DNA of 64,000 nucleotides from Rhizobium sp. Root1203 (GTDB lineage: Bacteria; Pseudomonadota; Alphaproteobacteria; Rhizobiales; Rhizobiaceae). The position numbers and the translations under genes were made by a program. Below the pieces are notes generated by a model. That model made no database searches and had not been told where the DNA came from. It worked only from the letters and a program-made list of their open reading frames with translations. The stretch spans positions 280,025 through 344,024 of the forward strand of contig NZ_LMCW01000001.1 of assembly GCF_001424945.1 (NCBI RefSeq), read 5' to 3'. Of the stretch, positions 28,683 through 37,594 are shown piece after piece (within the stretch, counting starts at the first letter, position 1; every line of letters begins with the position of its first letter).

Positions 28683-31610
28683 ATGACCGATACAGCCGAA
28701 AAGATCGACTACTCGAAGACCCTCTATCTGCCCGAAACCGATTTCCCGATGCGCGCCGGCCTGCCGCAGAAGGAGCCGGAAACGGTTGCCCGCTGGCAGC
28801 AGATGGGACTCTACAAGAAGCTGCGCGCTTCCGCTGCAGGACGCGAGAAGTTCGTCCTTCACGACGGCCCTCCCTACGCCAACGGCAACATCCATATCGG
28901 CCATGCGCTGAACAAGATCCTCAAGGACGTCATCAACCGCTCGTTCCAGATGCGCGGCTTCGACGCGAACTATGTTCCCGGCTGGGACTGCCACGGCCTT
29001 CCGATCGAATGGAAGATCGAGGAAAAGTACCGCGAGAAGGGTAAGAACAAGGACGAGGTTCCGGTCAACGAATTCCGCCAGGAATGCCGCGACTTCGCCG
29101 CCGGCTGGATCAAGATCCAGTCCGAAGAGTTCAAGCGCCTCGGTATCGAGGGCGACTTCGACAATCCCTACACGACAATGGCCTTCCATTCGGAAAGCCG
29201 CATCGCCGGCGAACTCCTGAAGATCGCCAAGACAGGCCAGCTCTACCGCGGCTCAAAGCCGATCATGTGGTCTGTTGTCGAGCGCACCGCGCTGGCCGAG
29301 GCCGAAGTGGAATACCATGACATCGAGAGCGACATGATCTGGGTGAAATTCCCGGTGGCGCAGATGGTGGGACCGGTTAAGGTTGCCGATGGTAATTTTC
29401 AAAATCCAGACCTGCTTGTGGGAGCATCGGTCGTCATCTGGACCACAACGCCTTGGACCATCCCAGGTAACCGCGCCATCGCATACTCGTCGCGTGTTTC
29501 CTACGGTCTTTATGAGGTCACCGAAGCCGCTAACGATTTCGGTCCGCGTCCGGGCGAAAAGCTGATCCTGGCCGACAAGCTGGCCGAAGACGCCTTCGCC
29601 AAGGCGAAGCTGCAGTTCAAACGCTTGCACGACGTTTCGGCAGAGCAACTCGCATCCATCACCTGCGCCCACCCCTTCAACGGCTTCGGCGGCGGCTACG
29701 AGTTCGACGTTCCGCTGCTCGACGGCGACCACGTCACCGATGACGCCGGTACCGGTTTCGTGCACACCGCGCCCAGCCACGGCCGCGAGGACTTCGACGC
29801 CTGGACGTCGGCTGCCCGCACGCTGGAAGCTCGGGGCATCGACACAAAGATCCCGTTCCCCGTCGACGACGCCGGCTTCTATACGGCCGATGCCCCGGGT
29901 CTCGAAGGCGCGCGCGTCATCGACGACAACGGCAAGAAGGGCGATGCCAACGAACGCGTCATCAAGGAGCTCATCGCCCGCAATGCGCTCTTCGCCCGCG
30001 GTCGCCTGAAACACTCCTATCCGCATTCCTGGCGTTCGAAGAAGCCGGTCATCTTCCGCAACACGCCGCAGTGGTTCGTCTATATGGACAAGAATCTTGC
30101 GGACGGCACGACGCTGCGCTCGCGCGCGCTGAATGCCATCGACGACACGCGCTTCGTGCCCGCTGCCGGCCAGAACCGCCTCCGTGCCATGATCGAAGGC
30201 CGCCCGGACTGGGTCCTTTCGCGTCAACGGGCGTGGGGTGTGCCGATCTGCGTCTTCGTCGACGAGCAGGGCGATATCCTTCAGGACGACGAGGTCAACG
30301 CCCGCATCCTCGAGGCTTTCGAGAAGGAGGGCGCCGACGCCTGGTTTGCCGAAGGCGCCCGCGAGCGGTTCCTTGGCAAGAAGTCGAACGAGCCGTGGAA
30401 GCAGGTCATGGACATCCTCGATGTCTGGTTCGACTCTGGCTCCACCCACACCTTCACGCTGGAAGACCGCCCGGACCTGAAATGGCCTGCCGACCTTTAT
30501 CTTGAGGGCTCCGACCAGCATCGCGGCTGGTTCCACTCTTCGCTGCTGGAATCGGCTGCCACGCGCGGCCGTGCGCCTTACGACGCCGTCCTCACCCATG
30601 GCTTCACCATGGACGAGAAGGGCGAGAAGATGTCGAAGTCCAAGGGCAACGTCACGTCGCCGCAGGAAATCATGAAGGACGCCGGCGCTGATATCCTGCG
30701 CCTGTGGGTCATGACCTCGGACTATGCGGACGACCTGCGCGTCGGCAAGACCATCATCCAGACCAATGTCGACGCCTATCGCAAGCTGCGCAACACCGTC
30801 CGCTGGATGCTTGGCACCCTCGCGCACGACAAGGGCGAAGTCATCGCGCTCGCCGATCTGCCGGAACTGGAGCAGCTGATGCTGCATCGTCTGGTGGAGC
30901 TCGACCAGCTGGTCCGGGAAAACTACGACGCCTTCGACTTCAAGAAGATCGCCCGTGCGCTCATCGACTTTGCCAATGTCGAGCTCTCGGCCTTCTACTT
31001 CGATATCCGCAAGGACGCGCTCTACTGCGACGCGCCGTCGAGCCTGCGACGTCGCGCCAGCCTGCATGTCATCCGCACGATCTTCGATTGCATGGTGACC
31101 TGGCTGGCACCGATGCTGCCCTTCACGACCGAAGAGGCTTGGCTGTCGCGCAACCCGTCGGCGGTTTCCGTCCACCTCGAGCAGTTCCCGACCATTCCGG
31201 CGGAGTGGAGGAACGAGGCATTGGCGGAAAAGTGGAAGAAGATCCGTTCCGTGCGTACCGTCGTCACCGGCGCGCTCGAAATCGAACGCAAGGACAAGCG
31301 CATCGGCTCGTCGCTGGAAGCGGCCCCGGTGGTGCACATCGCCGATCCCGCGCTGCTGAAGGCGCTGGAAGGTCAGGACTTCGAGGAGATCTGCATCACC
31401 TCGGGCATCCTGATCGATGGCGCCGAGGGCCCTGCCGATGCGTTCCGTCTGTCAGACGTGCCGCAGGTGAGCGTCGAGCCGAAGCTCGCCGAAGGCACGA
31501 AATGCGCCCGCTCGTGGCGAATCACGACCGATGTCGGCTCCGATGCCGAATATCCGGACGTCTCTGCCCGCGATGCTGCAGCGCTTCGCGAACTAGCGGT
31601 GCAAAACTGA
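28683..31610 (+). CDS. ileS: Isoleucyl-tRNA synthetase
   Basis: Class I synthetase (975 residues). The HIGH motif appears in [13 protein letters not shown] (about 60-72), the CP1 editing domain contains [13 protein letters not shown], and the catalytic KMSKS loop is KMSKSKGN. The C-terminal zinc ribbon of the Escherichia coli enzyme is absent: only KCARSW remains. The start at 28683 follows an atypical AGACGATTGCTAGAC leader. Bases about 29370-29520 in CP1 use codons such as AAT, CAA, GGA and CCA unlike the rest of the gene. Probably regulated by the upstream attenuator. Confidence 0.97.
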   Translation: MTDTAEKIDYSKTLYLPETDFPMRAGLPQKEPETVARWQQMGLYKKLRASAAGREKFVLHDGPPYANGNIHIGHALNKILKDVINRSFQMRGFDANYVPGWDCHGLPIEWKIEEKYREKGKNKDEVPVNEFRQECRDFAAGWIKIQSEEFKRLGIEGDFDNPYTTMAFHSESRIAGELLKIAKTGQLYRGSKPIMWSVVERTALAEAEVEYHDIESDMIWVKFPVAQMVGPVKVADGNFQNPDLLVGASVVIWTTTPWTIPGNRAIAYSSRVSYGLYEVTEAANDFGPRPGEKLILADKLAEDAFAKAKLQFKRLHDVSAEQLASITCAHPFNGFGGGYEFDVPLLDGDHVTDDAGTGFVHTAPSHGREDFDAWTSAARTLEARGIDTKIPFPVDDAGFYTADAPGLEGARVIDDNGKKGDANERVIKELIARNALFARGRLKHSYPHSWRSKKPVIFRNTPQWFVYMDKNLADGTTLRSRALNAIDDTRFVPAAGQNRLRAMIEGRPDWVLSRQRAWGVPICVFVDEQGDILQDDEVNARILEAFEKEGADAWFAEGARERFLGKKSNEPWKQVMDILDVWFDSGSTHTFTLEDRPDLKWPADLYLEGSDQHRGWFHSSLLESAATRGRAPYDAVLTHGFTMDEKGEKMSKSKGNVTSPQEIMKDAGADILRLWVMTSDYADDLRVGKTIIQTNVDAYRKLRNTVRWMLGTLAHDKGEVIALADLPELEQLMLHRLVELDQLVRENYDAFDFKKIARALIDFANVELSAFYFDIRKDALYCDAPSSLRRRASLHVIRTIFDCMVTWLAPMLPFTTEEAWLSRNPSAVSVHLEQFPTIPAEWRNEALAEKWKKIRSVRTVVTGALEIERKDKRIGSSLEAAPVVHIADPALLKALEGQDFEEICITSGILIDGAEGPADAFRLSDVPQVSVEPKLAEGTKCARSWRITTDVGSDAEYPDVSARDAAALRELAVQN

Positions 31611-31746
31611 AGAATATTGCCGGGTGAATTGCGCATTCGCGGTTCATCCGGTAAAAGCTGCCTGAAAATGGCCGGATTTTTCCGTCAGGGGGACGGTTGT
31701 CCGGTTTTTGGGCGATGATTGCACCGGCATTGCTGGAAGGGTTTTC

Positions 31747-32376
31747 ATGTTACCGAAGCGTTGGTTCCATTTGGGCGTCTGCCTGACTGTTGCGATGGCA
31801 GGCACCTCGATGATGTCAGGCTGCACCAGCGGCCCGCGCTACGGCACAGACAAGACGGCGTTCCAGCAGCTGACGGACGACCTGGGCAAATCGACTTCGC
31901 TCACCGGTGCCGAACCAAAGAACAAGGGCGTGAAGTACACGCCGCGTCCGGGTCTGGTCCTGCCTTCGACGGCGGAGAAGGATACGCTCGTCGAGCCGCA
32001 GCAGTCGATCGCCAGCAAGGACAATCCGCAGTGGATCGAATCCCCGGAAGAAACGCGCTCGCGCCTGGTCAAGGATGCGGACGACAATAGCGGCAAGTCG
32101 AGCTTCCGCTCGCCGCTGGCAAGCAACGCGATCGAGGGCGGTCGTCGCACCACCCAGGAGCAGACGCAGGCCTATCGCGACGCACGCGCCCTCCAGAAGG
32201 GCGCCTATCTCGATCAGCGCCGCTCCATTTCCGATCCGCCGACGGAATACCGCCAGGCCGACGATCCTTCGAAGCTCGACGATCTCGGCGAGCCTGAACT
32301 CAAGAAGCAGAAGAAGAAAAAGAAGGAAGCCGCCGTTGCCGGTTCCGGCAAGCAGTGGTGGAATCTTCTTCAGTAG
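31747..32376 (+). CDS. Predicted lipoprotein of unknown function
   Basis: A 209-residue exported protein. The signal peptide ends in a lipobox, MMSGC (Cys near residue 26), so it should be lipid-anchored in the envelope. The mature part is polar and largely disordered in appearance, with a Lys-rich run (KKQKKKKKE) near residue 191-199 and a C-terminal WWNLLQ. No domain recognised. Independent transcription is likely given the 136-base gap after ileS. Confidence 0.78.
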   Translation: MLPKRWFHLGVCLTVAMAGTSMMSGCTSGPRYGTDKTAFQQLTDDLGKSTSLTGAEPKNKGVKYTPRPGLVLPSTAEKDTLVEPQQSIASKDNPQWIESPEETRSRLVKDADDNSGKSSFRSPLASNAIEGGRRTTQEQTQAYRDARALQKGAYLDQRRSISDPPTEYRQADDPSKLDDLGEPELKKQKKKKKEAAVAGSGKQWWNLLQ

Positions 32377-32504
32377 CCGGATCGAGCGGGGCGTCGGCCC
32401 TGCCGTCCGACTGAAATGTGGAATGCTCGTTGGCCCCCAAATTCGTAGGTTTTCAGAGGCGCCGATTCTGTTGCGGTGATGAGGGATCCTGCGACCGCGC
32501 GTTT

Positions 32505-32957
32505 CTATAGCTGTGTGACTACGCGAATTGCTGCCGGGTCGCATTGCCTCACAAGGTACTGCCTTTCCGCGGTTTCTTGATGAATTCGAAAGCCGTGCCG
32601 AAGATAGAAATCCAGGGCCGGATTGGTGGTCAGAACGCTCAAGCGGAGCGGCGTTTCAAGACCCTCTGCGTCGGCTATAACGCTCCAGAGAATTTTAGAA
32701 CCAATCCCTCGCCGCTGAAATGCAGGCTCTATAAACAACTCGTCGAGCCATAGGTGGTCGCTATGCTTCTCGACGGTGACACAGCCGACATCATGGCCGT
32801 CATTGGCGATGATCTGGCAGTCATCAATGGAGTTCCGCGCGTTCAAATGAGGCGACCACGAGCCCCAGAGTGCAACGGCGTATTCACGCATACAGGCCTC
32901 TTCCAGCCATACGAGAAAAGGCTTGTCGGTTTCGATGGCCGGTCTCTTCGAAATCAT
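32505..32957 (-). CDS. GNAT-family N-acetyltransferase
   Basis: A 150-residue acetyl-CoA-dependent acetyltransferase. The acetyl-CoA-binding motif is FQRRGIGSKIL (about 80-90), preceded by the DELFIEPA strand; the C-terminal DFYLRHGFRIHQET is typical of the family. Acceptor unknown. The region between it and the lipoprotein gene is short and unremarkable. Confidence 0.88.
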   Translation of the reverse strand: MISKRPAIETDKPFLVWLEEACMREYAVALWGSWSPHLNARNSIDDCQIIANDGHDVGCVTVEKHSDHLWLDELFIEPAFQRRGIGSKILWSVIADAEGLETPLRLSVLTTNPALDFYLRHGFRIHQETAERQYLVRQCDPAAIRVVTQL

Positions 32958-33026
32958 CGGCGCTACCTCAGAGTGCGCAAAACACCGCTCTACCTGATTC
33001 CATATTTCAGTTTGGCGGCCGGGGCG

Positions 33027-33332
33027 TCAGCCCCGTTTTCTTTTTGACCAGCGGGAAACGAGCCCGATGTGCATCGCTTGGCACGCGAACAACAGCATGC
33101 CCACGATCCCGATATCCCTGGCATGCCCGGCCCCGGTGACGGCAAGGACTGCCATCAGCGCGATCGCCAGCATCGGTATCGAGGCGAAAGCCAGGGCGCG
33201 CGGCGCGGACCAGTTCACGTTCCCCGACAGAGACCATTGCATCGGCACAGCCCTGCGGTCGGGCGCGATCCTGGCGTAGGCGAAACCCGCCAGCGCAAGC
33301 ATGGCGGGGACGATGCAGGCAAGCAATATCAT
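33027..33332 (-). CDS. Small membrane protein, DUF1648-like
   Basis: A 101-residue protein with three hydrophobic helices (about 2-20, 46-65 and 72-92). The segment VPMQWSLSGNVNWSAPR (about 29-45) resembles the DUF1648 loop found in SdpI-like and other small membrane proteins. Its ATG overlaps the tadA stop (ATGA), so it is translated from the tadA message. Function unknown. Confidence 0.65.
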   Translation of the reverse strand: MILLACIVPAMLALAGFAYARIAPDRRAVPMQWSLSGNVNWSAPRALAFASIPMLAIALMAVLAVTGAGHARDIGIVGMLLFACQAMHIGLVSRWSKRKRG

Positions 33333-33766
33333 TGCGTCTCTCTCCTCTGCGCGAAGAATGCCCGCAGGATATCCGCAGCCACGGTCTCCTGCAAGCTTGA
33401 GTAGACATCCGGCGCATGGTGGCATGTGGGTTGCATGAAGAAGCGTACCCCGTTGTCGACCGCGCCGCCCTTCGGATCCTCGGCTCCGTAGTAGAGTCTG
33501 CGGATGCGGGCGAACGAAATGGCGCCGGCGCACATCGTGCACGGCTCCAGCGTCACGTAGAGATCGGCGCCCGTCAGCCGCTCCTGGCCCAGCGCTTCGC
33601 AGGCCATGCGGATCACGGCGACTTCCGCGTGGGCGGTGACGTCGTTCAGTTCGCGCGTTCGGTTGCCGGAACGAGCGACGACGGCGCCGTCGAGCACCAG
33701 CACGGCGCCGATCGGCACCTCGCCGCGCGCGCCCGCGGCACGCGCCTCATCGAGCGCCAGATCCAT
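33329..33766 (-). CDS. tadA: tRNA-specific adenosine deaminase
   Basis: A 145-residue zinc deaminase that converts the wobble A34 of tRNA-Arg(ACG) to inosine. Zinc and catalytic residues are present: HAE (His47, Glu49) and PCTMC (Cys76, Cys79). The ATG at 33766 gives the normal length. Divergent from the pseudouridine synthase gene and coupled to the small membrane-protein gene downstream. Confidence 0.94.
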   Translation of the reverse strand: MDLALDEARAAGARGEVPIGAVLVLDGAVVARSGNRTRELNDVTAHAEVAVIRMACEALGQERLTGADLYVTLEPCTMCAGAISFARIRRLYYGAEDPKGGAVDNGVRFFMQPTCHHAPDVYSSLQETVAADILRAFFAQRRETQ

Positions 33767-33855
33767 AAATTGATTTGTCTTCACGAGTCGACAATTTCCA
33801 CTTAACCGCAGGGGCGCGACCTGATAGACAGGCCCAAAAGGCAGGCAAACAACAA

Positions 33856-36024
33856 ATGACATTCAAAGACAAGCCAAAACGGCCTGGCGGCAAGCCATCT
33901 CCGCGCGATGACGCCCCGAAATCCGGCGCGAAACCCGCAAAAACCTTCGCCAGGGCCGACGCGAGCGCGTCCGATGGCGATGCCAAGGCGGAACGCATCT
34001 CTAAGGTGATGGCGCGCGCCGGCGTTGCCTCTCGCCGCGACATCGAGCGCATGATCATGGAAGGCCGCGTCACGCTGAACGGCAAGCCGCTCGACACACC
34101 CGTGGTCAATGTCACGCTGACGGACAAGATAGAAGTCGACGGCGTTCCGATCCGCGGCATCGAGCGCACGCGCCTCTGGCTCTATCACAAGCCGGCCGGT
34201 CTCGTGACCACGAACTCCGATCCGGAGGGTCGGCACACCGTTTTCGACAATCTGCCGGACGATCTGCCGCGCGTCATGTCGATCGGCCGCCTCGACATCA
34301 ACACCGAGGGCCTGCTGCTGCTGACCAACGACGGCGGCCTTGCCCGCGCGCTGGAACTGCCGACGACGGGCTGGCTGCGCCGCTACCGCGTACGCGCCCA
34401 TGGCGATATCGACCAGGATGCGCTCGACAAGCTGAAGGACGGCATTGCCGTCGACGGCGTGCTCTACGGCGCCATCGAAGCGACGCTCGACCGCACCCAG
34501 GGCTCCAACGTCTGGCTCACCATGGGCCTGCGCGAAGGCAAGAACCGCGAAATCAAGAACGTGCTCGGCGCGCTCGGTCTCGACGTCAACCGCCTGATCC
34601 GCATTTCCTACGGCCCGTTCCAGCTCGGCGATCTGCCCGAGCGCGAGGTCGTGGAAGTCCGCGGCCGCACGCTGCGCGACCAGCTCGGCCCGCGCCTGAT
34701 CGAAGACGCCAAGGCCAATTTCGACGCGCCGATCTACAATGCGCCGGCCCTTGCCGCCGAGGAGGAGATCGAAGCCAAGCCGGAGCGCCGCGAACGCTCG
34801 TGGAAGCCGGAAGACAAGCGCGAACGCGCCCTGAGCCGCCTCGATACCAAGCGGGACGACAAGCGTGACGACCGTCGCGACGGTGGCCGTGATGGCGCCC
34901 GCAAGGACGACGACCGTCCGAAGCGCCCGGCGCTCGGCAGCCGTCGCAATGCCAATGTGTGGATGGCGCCCGGCGCTCGTCCGCTCGGCGAAAAGGCAGC
35001 CGCCAAGGCAGAGAAGAACGCCCAGACGGCACTCAAGCGCGGCGAGAAGCCCGGCCGCGCCAAGCCGCAGCCGACCCGCCACGACGACACCGGTCCGCGT
35101 GTCCAGGTCAACCGCGCCCGCGACGAGGAAGGCGAGTGGATCCGTTCCAGCGAAGTGAGCAACGACGACGGCGGACGCAAGCGCTCCGGTGATCGTGGTG
35201 ATCGTCCGCCACGCGGCGACAAGCCTTTCGGTGATCGTGCTCCCCGCGGCGACCGCCCTTCCGGCGATCGTACCGCACGTGGCGAAAGATCCCATGGTGA
35301 TCGCCCCGCGCGTGGCGACCGCCAGTTCGGCGACAAGCCTCGCGGTGATCGCAAGCCGCGCGAGGATGGTGCCGAGCGTCCGCGCTCTTACGGCGACCGC
35401 CCGGCACGCAGCGACAGGCCTTACGGCGACCGTCCGGTCCGCAGTGAGCGTCCGGCGGGCGACCGCCCCCGTGGCGAGCGCAAGCCGCGCGAAGAGGGTG
35501 CCGAGCGCCCGCGTTCCTACGGCGACCGCCCGGCTCGCAGCGACAGACCTTATGGCGACCGTCCGGCCGGCGATCGTCCGTTCGGTGACAAGCCGCGTGG
35601 CGAGCGCAAGCCGCGCGAAGAGGGTGCCGACCGCCCGCGTTCCTTCGGTGACCGTCCGGCACGCAGCGACCGTCCGGCCGGTGATCGTCCGGCACGCCCC
35701 TTCGGCGACAAGCCGCGGCGTCCGCGTGCCGAGGGCGACGAGCGCCCGCGTGCCAAGAGCTTCTCGGGCGAAGCACGCTCCGAGCGTCCAGCCGGCGATA
35801 GACCACGCGGCGACCGGCCCTACGGCGACAAGCCTTTTGGCGACAAGCCGCGTGGCAAGAGCTTCGGCAGCAAGCCCGGCGGTGCAAAGCCGGCTGGTGC
35901 AAAGAGTTTCTCCGGCAAGCCTTCGGGCGATCGGCCGGGTGGCGGCGGCAAACCTTCGGGCGGACCGTCGCGCGGTGGACCTAAAGGGAAGGGAATGACG
36001 CGCGGTGCGGATCGTCGGCGGTGA
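33856..36024 (+). CDS. rluB: RluB/RsuA-family 23S rRNA pseudouridine synthase with long repetitive tail
   Basis: An S4 domain (about residues 45-95) and a RsuA/RluB catalytic domain (about 105-275) with the signature GRLDINTEGLLLLTND (catalytic Asp147). They modify a uridine in rRNA. Unusually, residues about 290-722 form a low-complexity basic/acidic tail built of GDRP, GDKP, RSDRP and GERKPREEGAERPR-type units repeated dozens of times. The family core is near 250-300 residues, so over half the protein is tail. The start at 33856 follows AACAACAA. The end overlaps rsmD by 20 bases. Assignment to RluB rather than RluE/F is by family resemblance. Confidence 0.9.
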   Translation: MTFKDKPKRPGGKPSPRDDAPKSGAKPAKTFARADASASDGDAKAERISKVMARAGVASRRDIERMIMEGRVTLNGKPLDTPVVNVTLTDKIEVDGVPIRGIERTRLWLYHKPAGLVTTNSDPEGRHTVFDNLPDDLPRVMSIGRLDINTEGLLLLTNDGGLARALELPTTGWLRRYRVRAHGDIDQDALDKLKDGIAVDGVLYGAIEATLDRTQGSNVWLTMGLREGKNREIKNVLGALGLDVNRLIRISYGPFQLGDLPEREVVEVRGRTLRDQLGPRLIEDAKANFDAPIYNAPALAAEEEIEAKPERRERSWKPEDKRERALSRLDTKRDDKRDDRRDGGRDGARKDDDRPKRPALGSRRNANVWMAPGARPLGEKAAAKAEKNAQTALKRGEKPGRAKPQPTRHDDTGPRVQVNRARDEEGEWIRSSEVSNDDGGRKRSGDRGDRPPRGDKPFGDRAPRGDRPSGDRTARGERSHGDRPARGDRQFGDKPRGDRKPREDGAERPRSYGDRPARSDRPYGDRPVRSERPAGDRPRGERKPREEGAERPRSYGDRPARSDRPYGDRPAGDRPFGDKPRGERKPREEGADRPRSFGDRPARSDRPAGDRPARPFGDKPRRPRAEGDERPRAKSFSGEARSERPAGDRPRGDRPYGDKPFGDKPRGKSFGSKPGGAKPAGAKSFSGKPSGDRPGGGGKPSGGPSRGGPKGKGMTRGADRRR

Positions 36025-36565
36025 GTTTCGCGGACGGCCGCTCGCCGTACCAAAATCGAACGACATCCGGCCGACTGCCGACCGGACGCGTGAGAGCCTG
36101 TTCAACATTCTGAGCCATGCCTATCCGGAGTGCGTCGATGGCACCCGGATACTGGACCTGTTTGCCGGCACCGGCGCCGTCGGGCTCGAGGCCGTCTCGC
36201 GCGGCTGCCGTCATGCGCTGTTTGTCGAGAACAGCGTCGAGGGCAGGGGGCTGCTCTGGGAGAATATCGATGCGCTCGGCCTGCACGGCAAGACGCGCAT
36301 CCTGAGACGAGACGCGACCGATCTCGGCAGCGTCGGCAATCTCGAGCCGTTCCAGATGCTGTTTGTCGATCCGCCCTATGGAAAGGGCCTCGGTGAAAAG
36401 GCGATGGCCGCCGCGGCCAAGGGTGGCTGGCTGGAGCCCGGAGCGATTGCCGTGCTCGAGGAGCGCGCCGACGTTGCCGTTTCGGTCGATCCTTCCTATC
36501 TTTTCCTGGAAAGCCGGATCTTCGGCGATACCAGGGTTCATTTCTTCCGCTATCAGCCTCAGTAA
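36005..36565 (+). CDS. rsmD: 16S rRNA (guanine966-N2)-methyltransferase
   Basis: A 186-residue SAM-dependent methyltransferase. N-terminal MRIVGGEFRGRPL and motif I DLFAGTGAVGLEAVSRG (about 51-67) are typical, and the catalytic DPPYGKG motif is at about 121-127. A GTG start at 36005 lies inside the preceding gene, giving a 20-base overlap; no later start fits. The two rRNA modification genes form a common alphaproteobacterial pair. Confidence 0.95.
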   Translation: MRIVGGEFRGRPLAVPKSNDIRPTADRTRESLFNILSHAYPECVDGTRILDLFAGTGAVGLEAVSRGCRHALFVENSVEGRGLLWENIDALGLHGKTRILRRDATDLGSVGNLEPFQMLFVDPPYGKGLGEKAMAAAAKGGWLEPGAIAVLEERADVAVSVDPSYLFLESRIFGDTRVHFFRYQPQ

Positions 36566-36575
36566 ACAGCGGATT

Positions 36576-37487
36576 ATGGCGGGGGTAGAGGTGCAGCAGG
36601 CCGAAAAGACCAGTACCGAGTTGCCTGCTGCTCCAGATAGCGCGCGCGGATCCTTGCCGAGAGTTGCTGTCGCCTTTGGCGGTGGCGGTGCCCGCGGCCT
36701 GTCCCACATCCATATTATCGAAACGCTTGATGAGCTCGGCATCCGCCCGGTGGCGATTGCGGGTTCCTCGATCGGCGCCATCATGGGCGCCGGGATGGCG
36801 GCCGGGATGACGGGTGCCGCCATCCGCGAACATGCGCTGATGACCGTCGGCAACAAAGGAGCCGTCGTCAGCCGGCTCTGGGGGCTGCGCCCGCAAACGG
36901 TGCGGGACGCCGTCGCCAACGGAGTTCGCATCGGTCAGTTCAACCTCGAACGCATCCTCAAGGCCTTCCTGCCGTCGGAACTGCCGGAGCGCTTCGAGGA
37001 TCTGCAGATCCCGATGACGGTAACCGCGACCGATTACTACGCTCAGGCCGAGGTGTTGGTCAGCGAGGGCGCGCTTTTCCCCGCCCTTGCCGCCTCGTCC
37101 GCCATACCCGCCGTCTTCATGCCGGTTCGCCTGCATGGCCGGGTCATGATCGATGGCGGCATCAGCAATCCGGTACCTTACGAGTGCCTGATGGACCTTG
37201 CCGACATCGTGATCGGCATCGATGTGGTCGGAGCGCCCGAAGGCGACGGAACCCATATACCGAACCGCATGGAGAGTATCTTCGGTTCCGGCCAGCTGAT
37301 GATGCAGACGGCAATCTCGCTGAAGCTGCGGCTGCAGGCACCGCATATCTTTCTGCGCCCTGTCGTCGGCCGCACCGGCGTCATGGATTTCCTGAAGGCG
37401 CGAGACGTGCTCACCATGTCGGCCGGCGTCAAGGACGAGCTGAAATACGCGCTCGATCGCGAGATCGAAGCGCGTCTCAAGGCTTAG
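36576..37487 (+). CDS. Patatin-like phospholipase
   Basis: A 303-residue serine esterase/phospholipase. The oxyanion-hole motif is GGGGAR (35-40), the nucleophile elbow GSSIG (Ser65), and the catalytic Asp is in MIDGGISNP. No signal peptide, so it acts from the cytosol or inner membrane, as with RssA-type proteins. Starts 10 bases after rsmD, probably cotranscribed. Ends just before intergenic repeat copy 1. Confidence 0.9.
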   Translation: MAGVEVQQAEKTSTELPAAPDSARGSLPRVAVAFGGGGARGLSHIHIIETLDELGIRPVAIAGSSIGAIMGAGMAAGMTGAAIREHALMTVGNKGAVVSRLWGLRPQTVRDAVANGVRIGQFNLERILKAFLPSELPERFEDLQIPMTVTATDYYAQAEVLVSEGALFPALAASSAIPAVFMPVRLHGRVMIDGGISNPVPYECLMDLADIVIGIDVVGAPEGDGTHIPNRMESIFGSGQLMMQTAISLKLRLQAPHIFLRPVVGRTGVMDFLKARDVLTMSAGVKDELKYALDREIEARLKA

Positions 37488-37490
37488 GCT

Positions 37491-37594
37491 AGAGCAATTC
37501 CAGCAAAAGTGCGTAGCGGTTTTGCGTCCGGAATTGCGTAAAATCAAAAAGATAGAGCGTTTTTGCGATTCGAAGAAAAGCGGAAATGCTCTAG
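37491..37594. repeat. Intergenic repeat, copy 1 (about 104 bp)
   Basis: Nearly the same sequence recurs at 61791-61892: it opens AGAGCAATTCCAGCAAAAGTG, then GCGTAGCGGTTTTGCG, and closes AAAAGCGGAAATGCTCT. The ends are inverted relative to each other (AGAGCA with TGCTCT), so it can fold into a long hairpin. Here it fills the gap between two convergent genes, and its last bases supply the stop codon of the antiporter gene. Confidence 0.85.

Noticed and set aside
33007-33417. Alternative minus-strand frame overlapping the small membrane protein and tadA
   Set aside because: The frame is Arg-rich without hydrophobic pattern, whereas the chosen frame is ATGA-coupled to tadA and encodes clear membrane helices.
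35190-35990. CRISPR-like periodicity in the repeated GATCGTCC/GGCGAC units
   Set aside because: The units are short, in frame and within a coding tail of the pseudouridine synthase; there are no unique spacers.
33802-36108. 768-codon minus-strand frame opposite the pseudouridine synthase
   Set aside because: It is the mirror of a GC-rich repetitive coding region; the plus frame has S4 and synthase motifs, the minus frame only repetitive residues.
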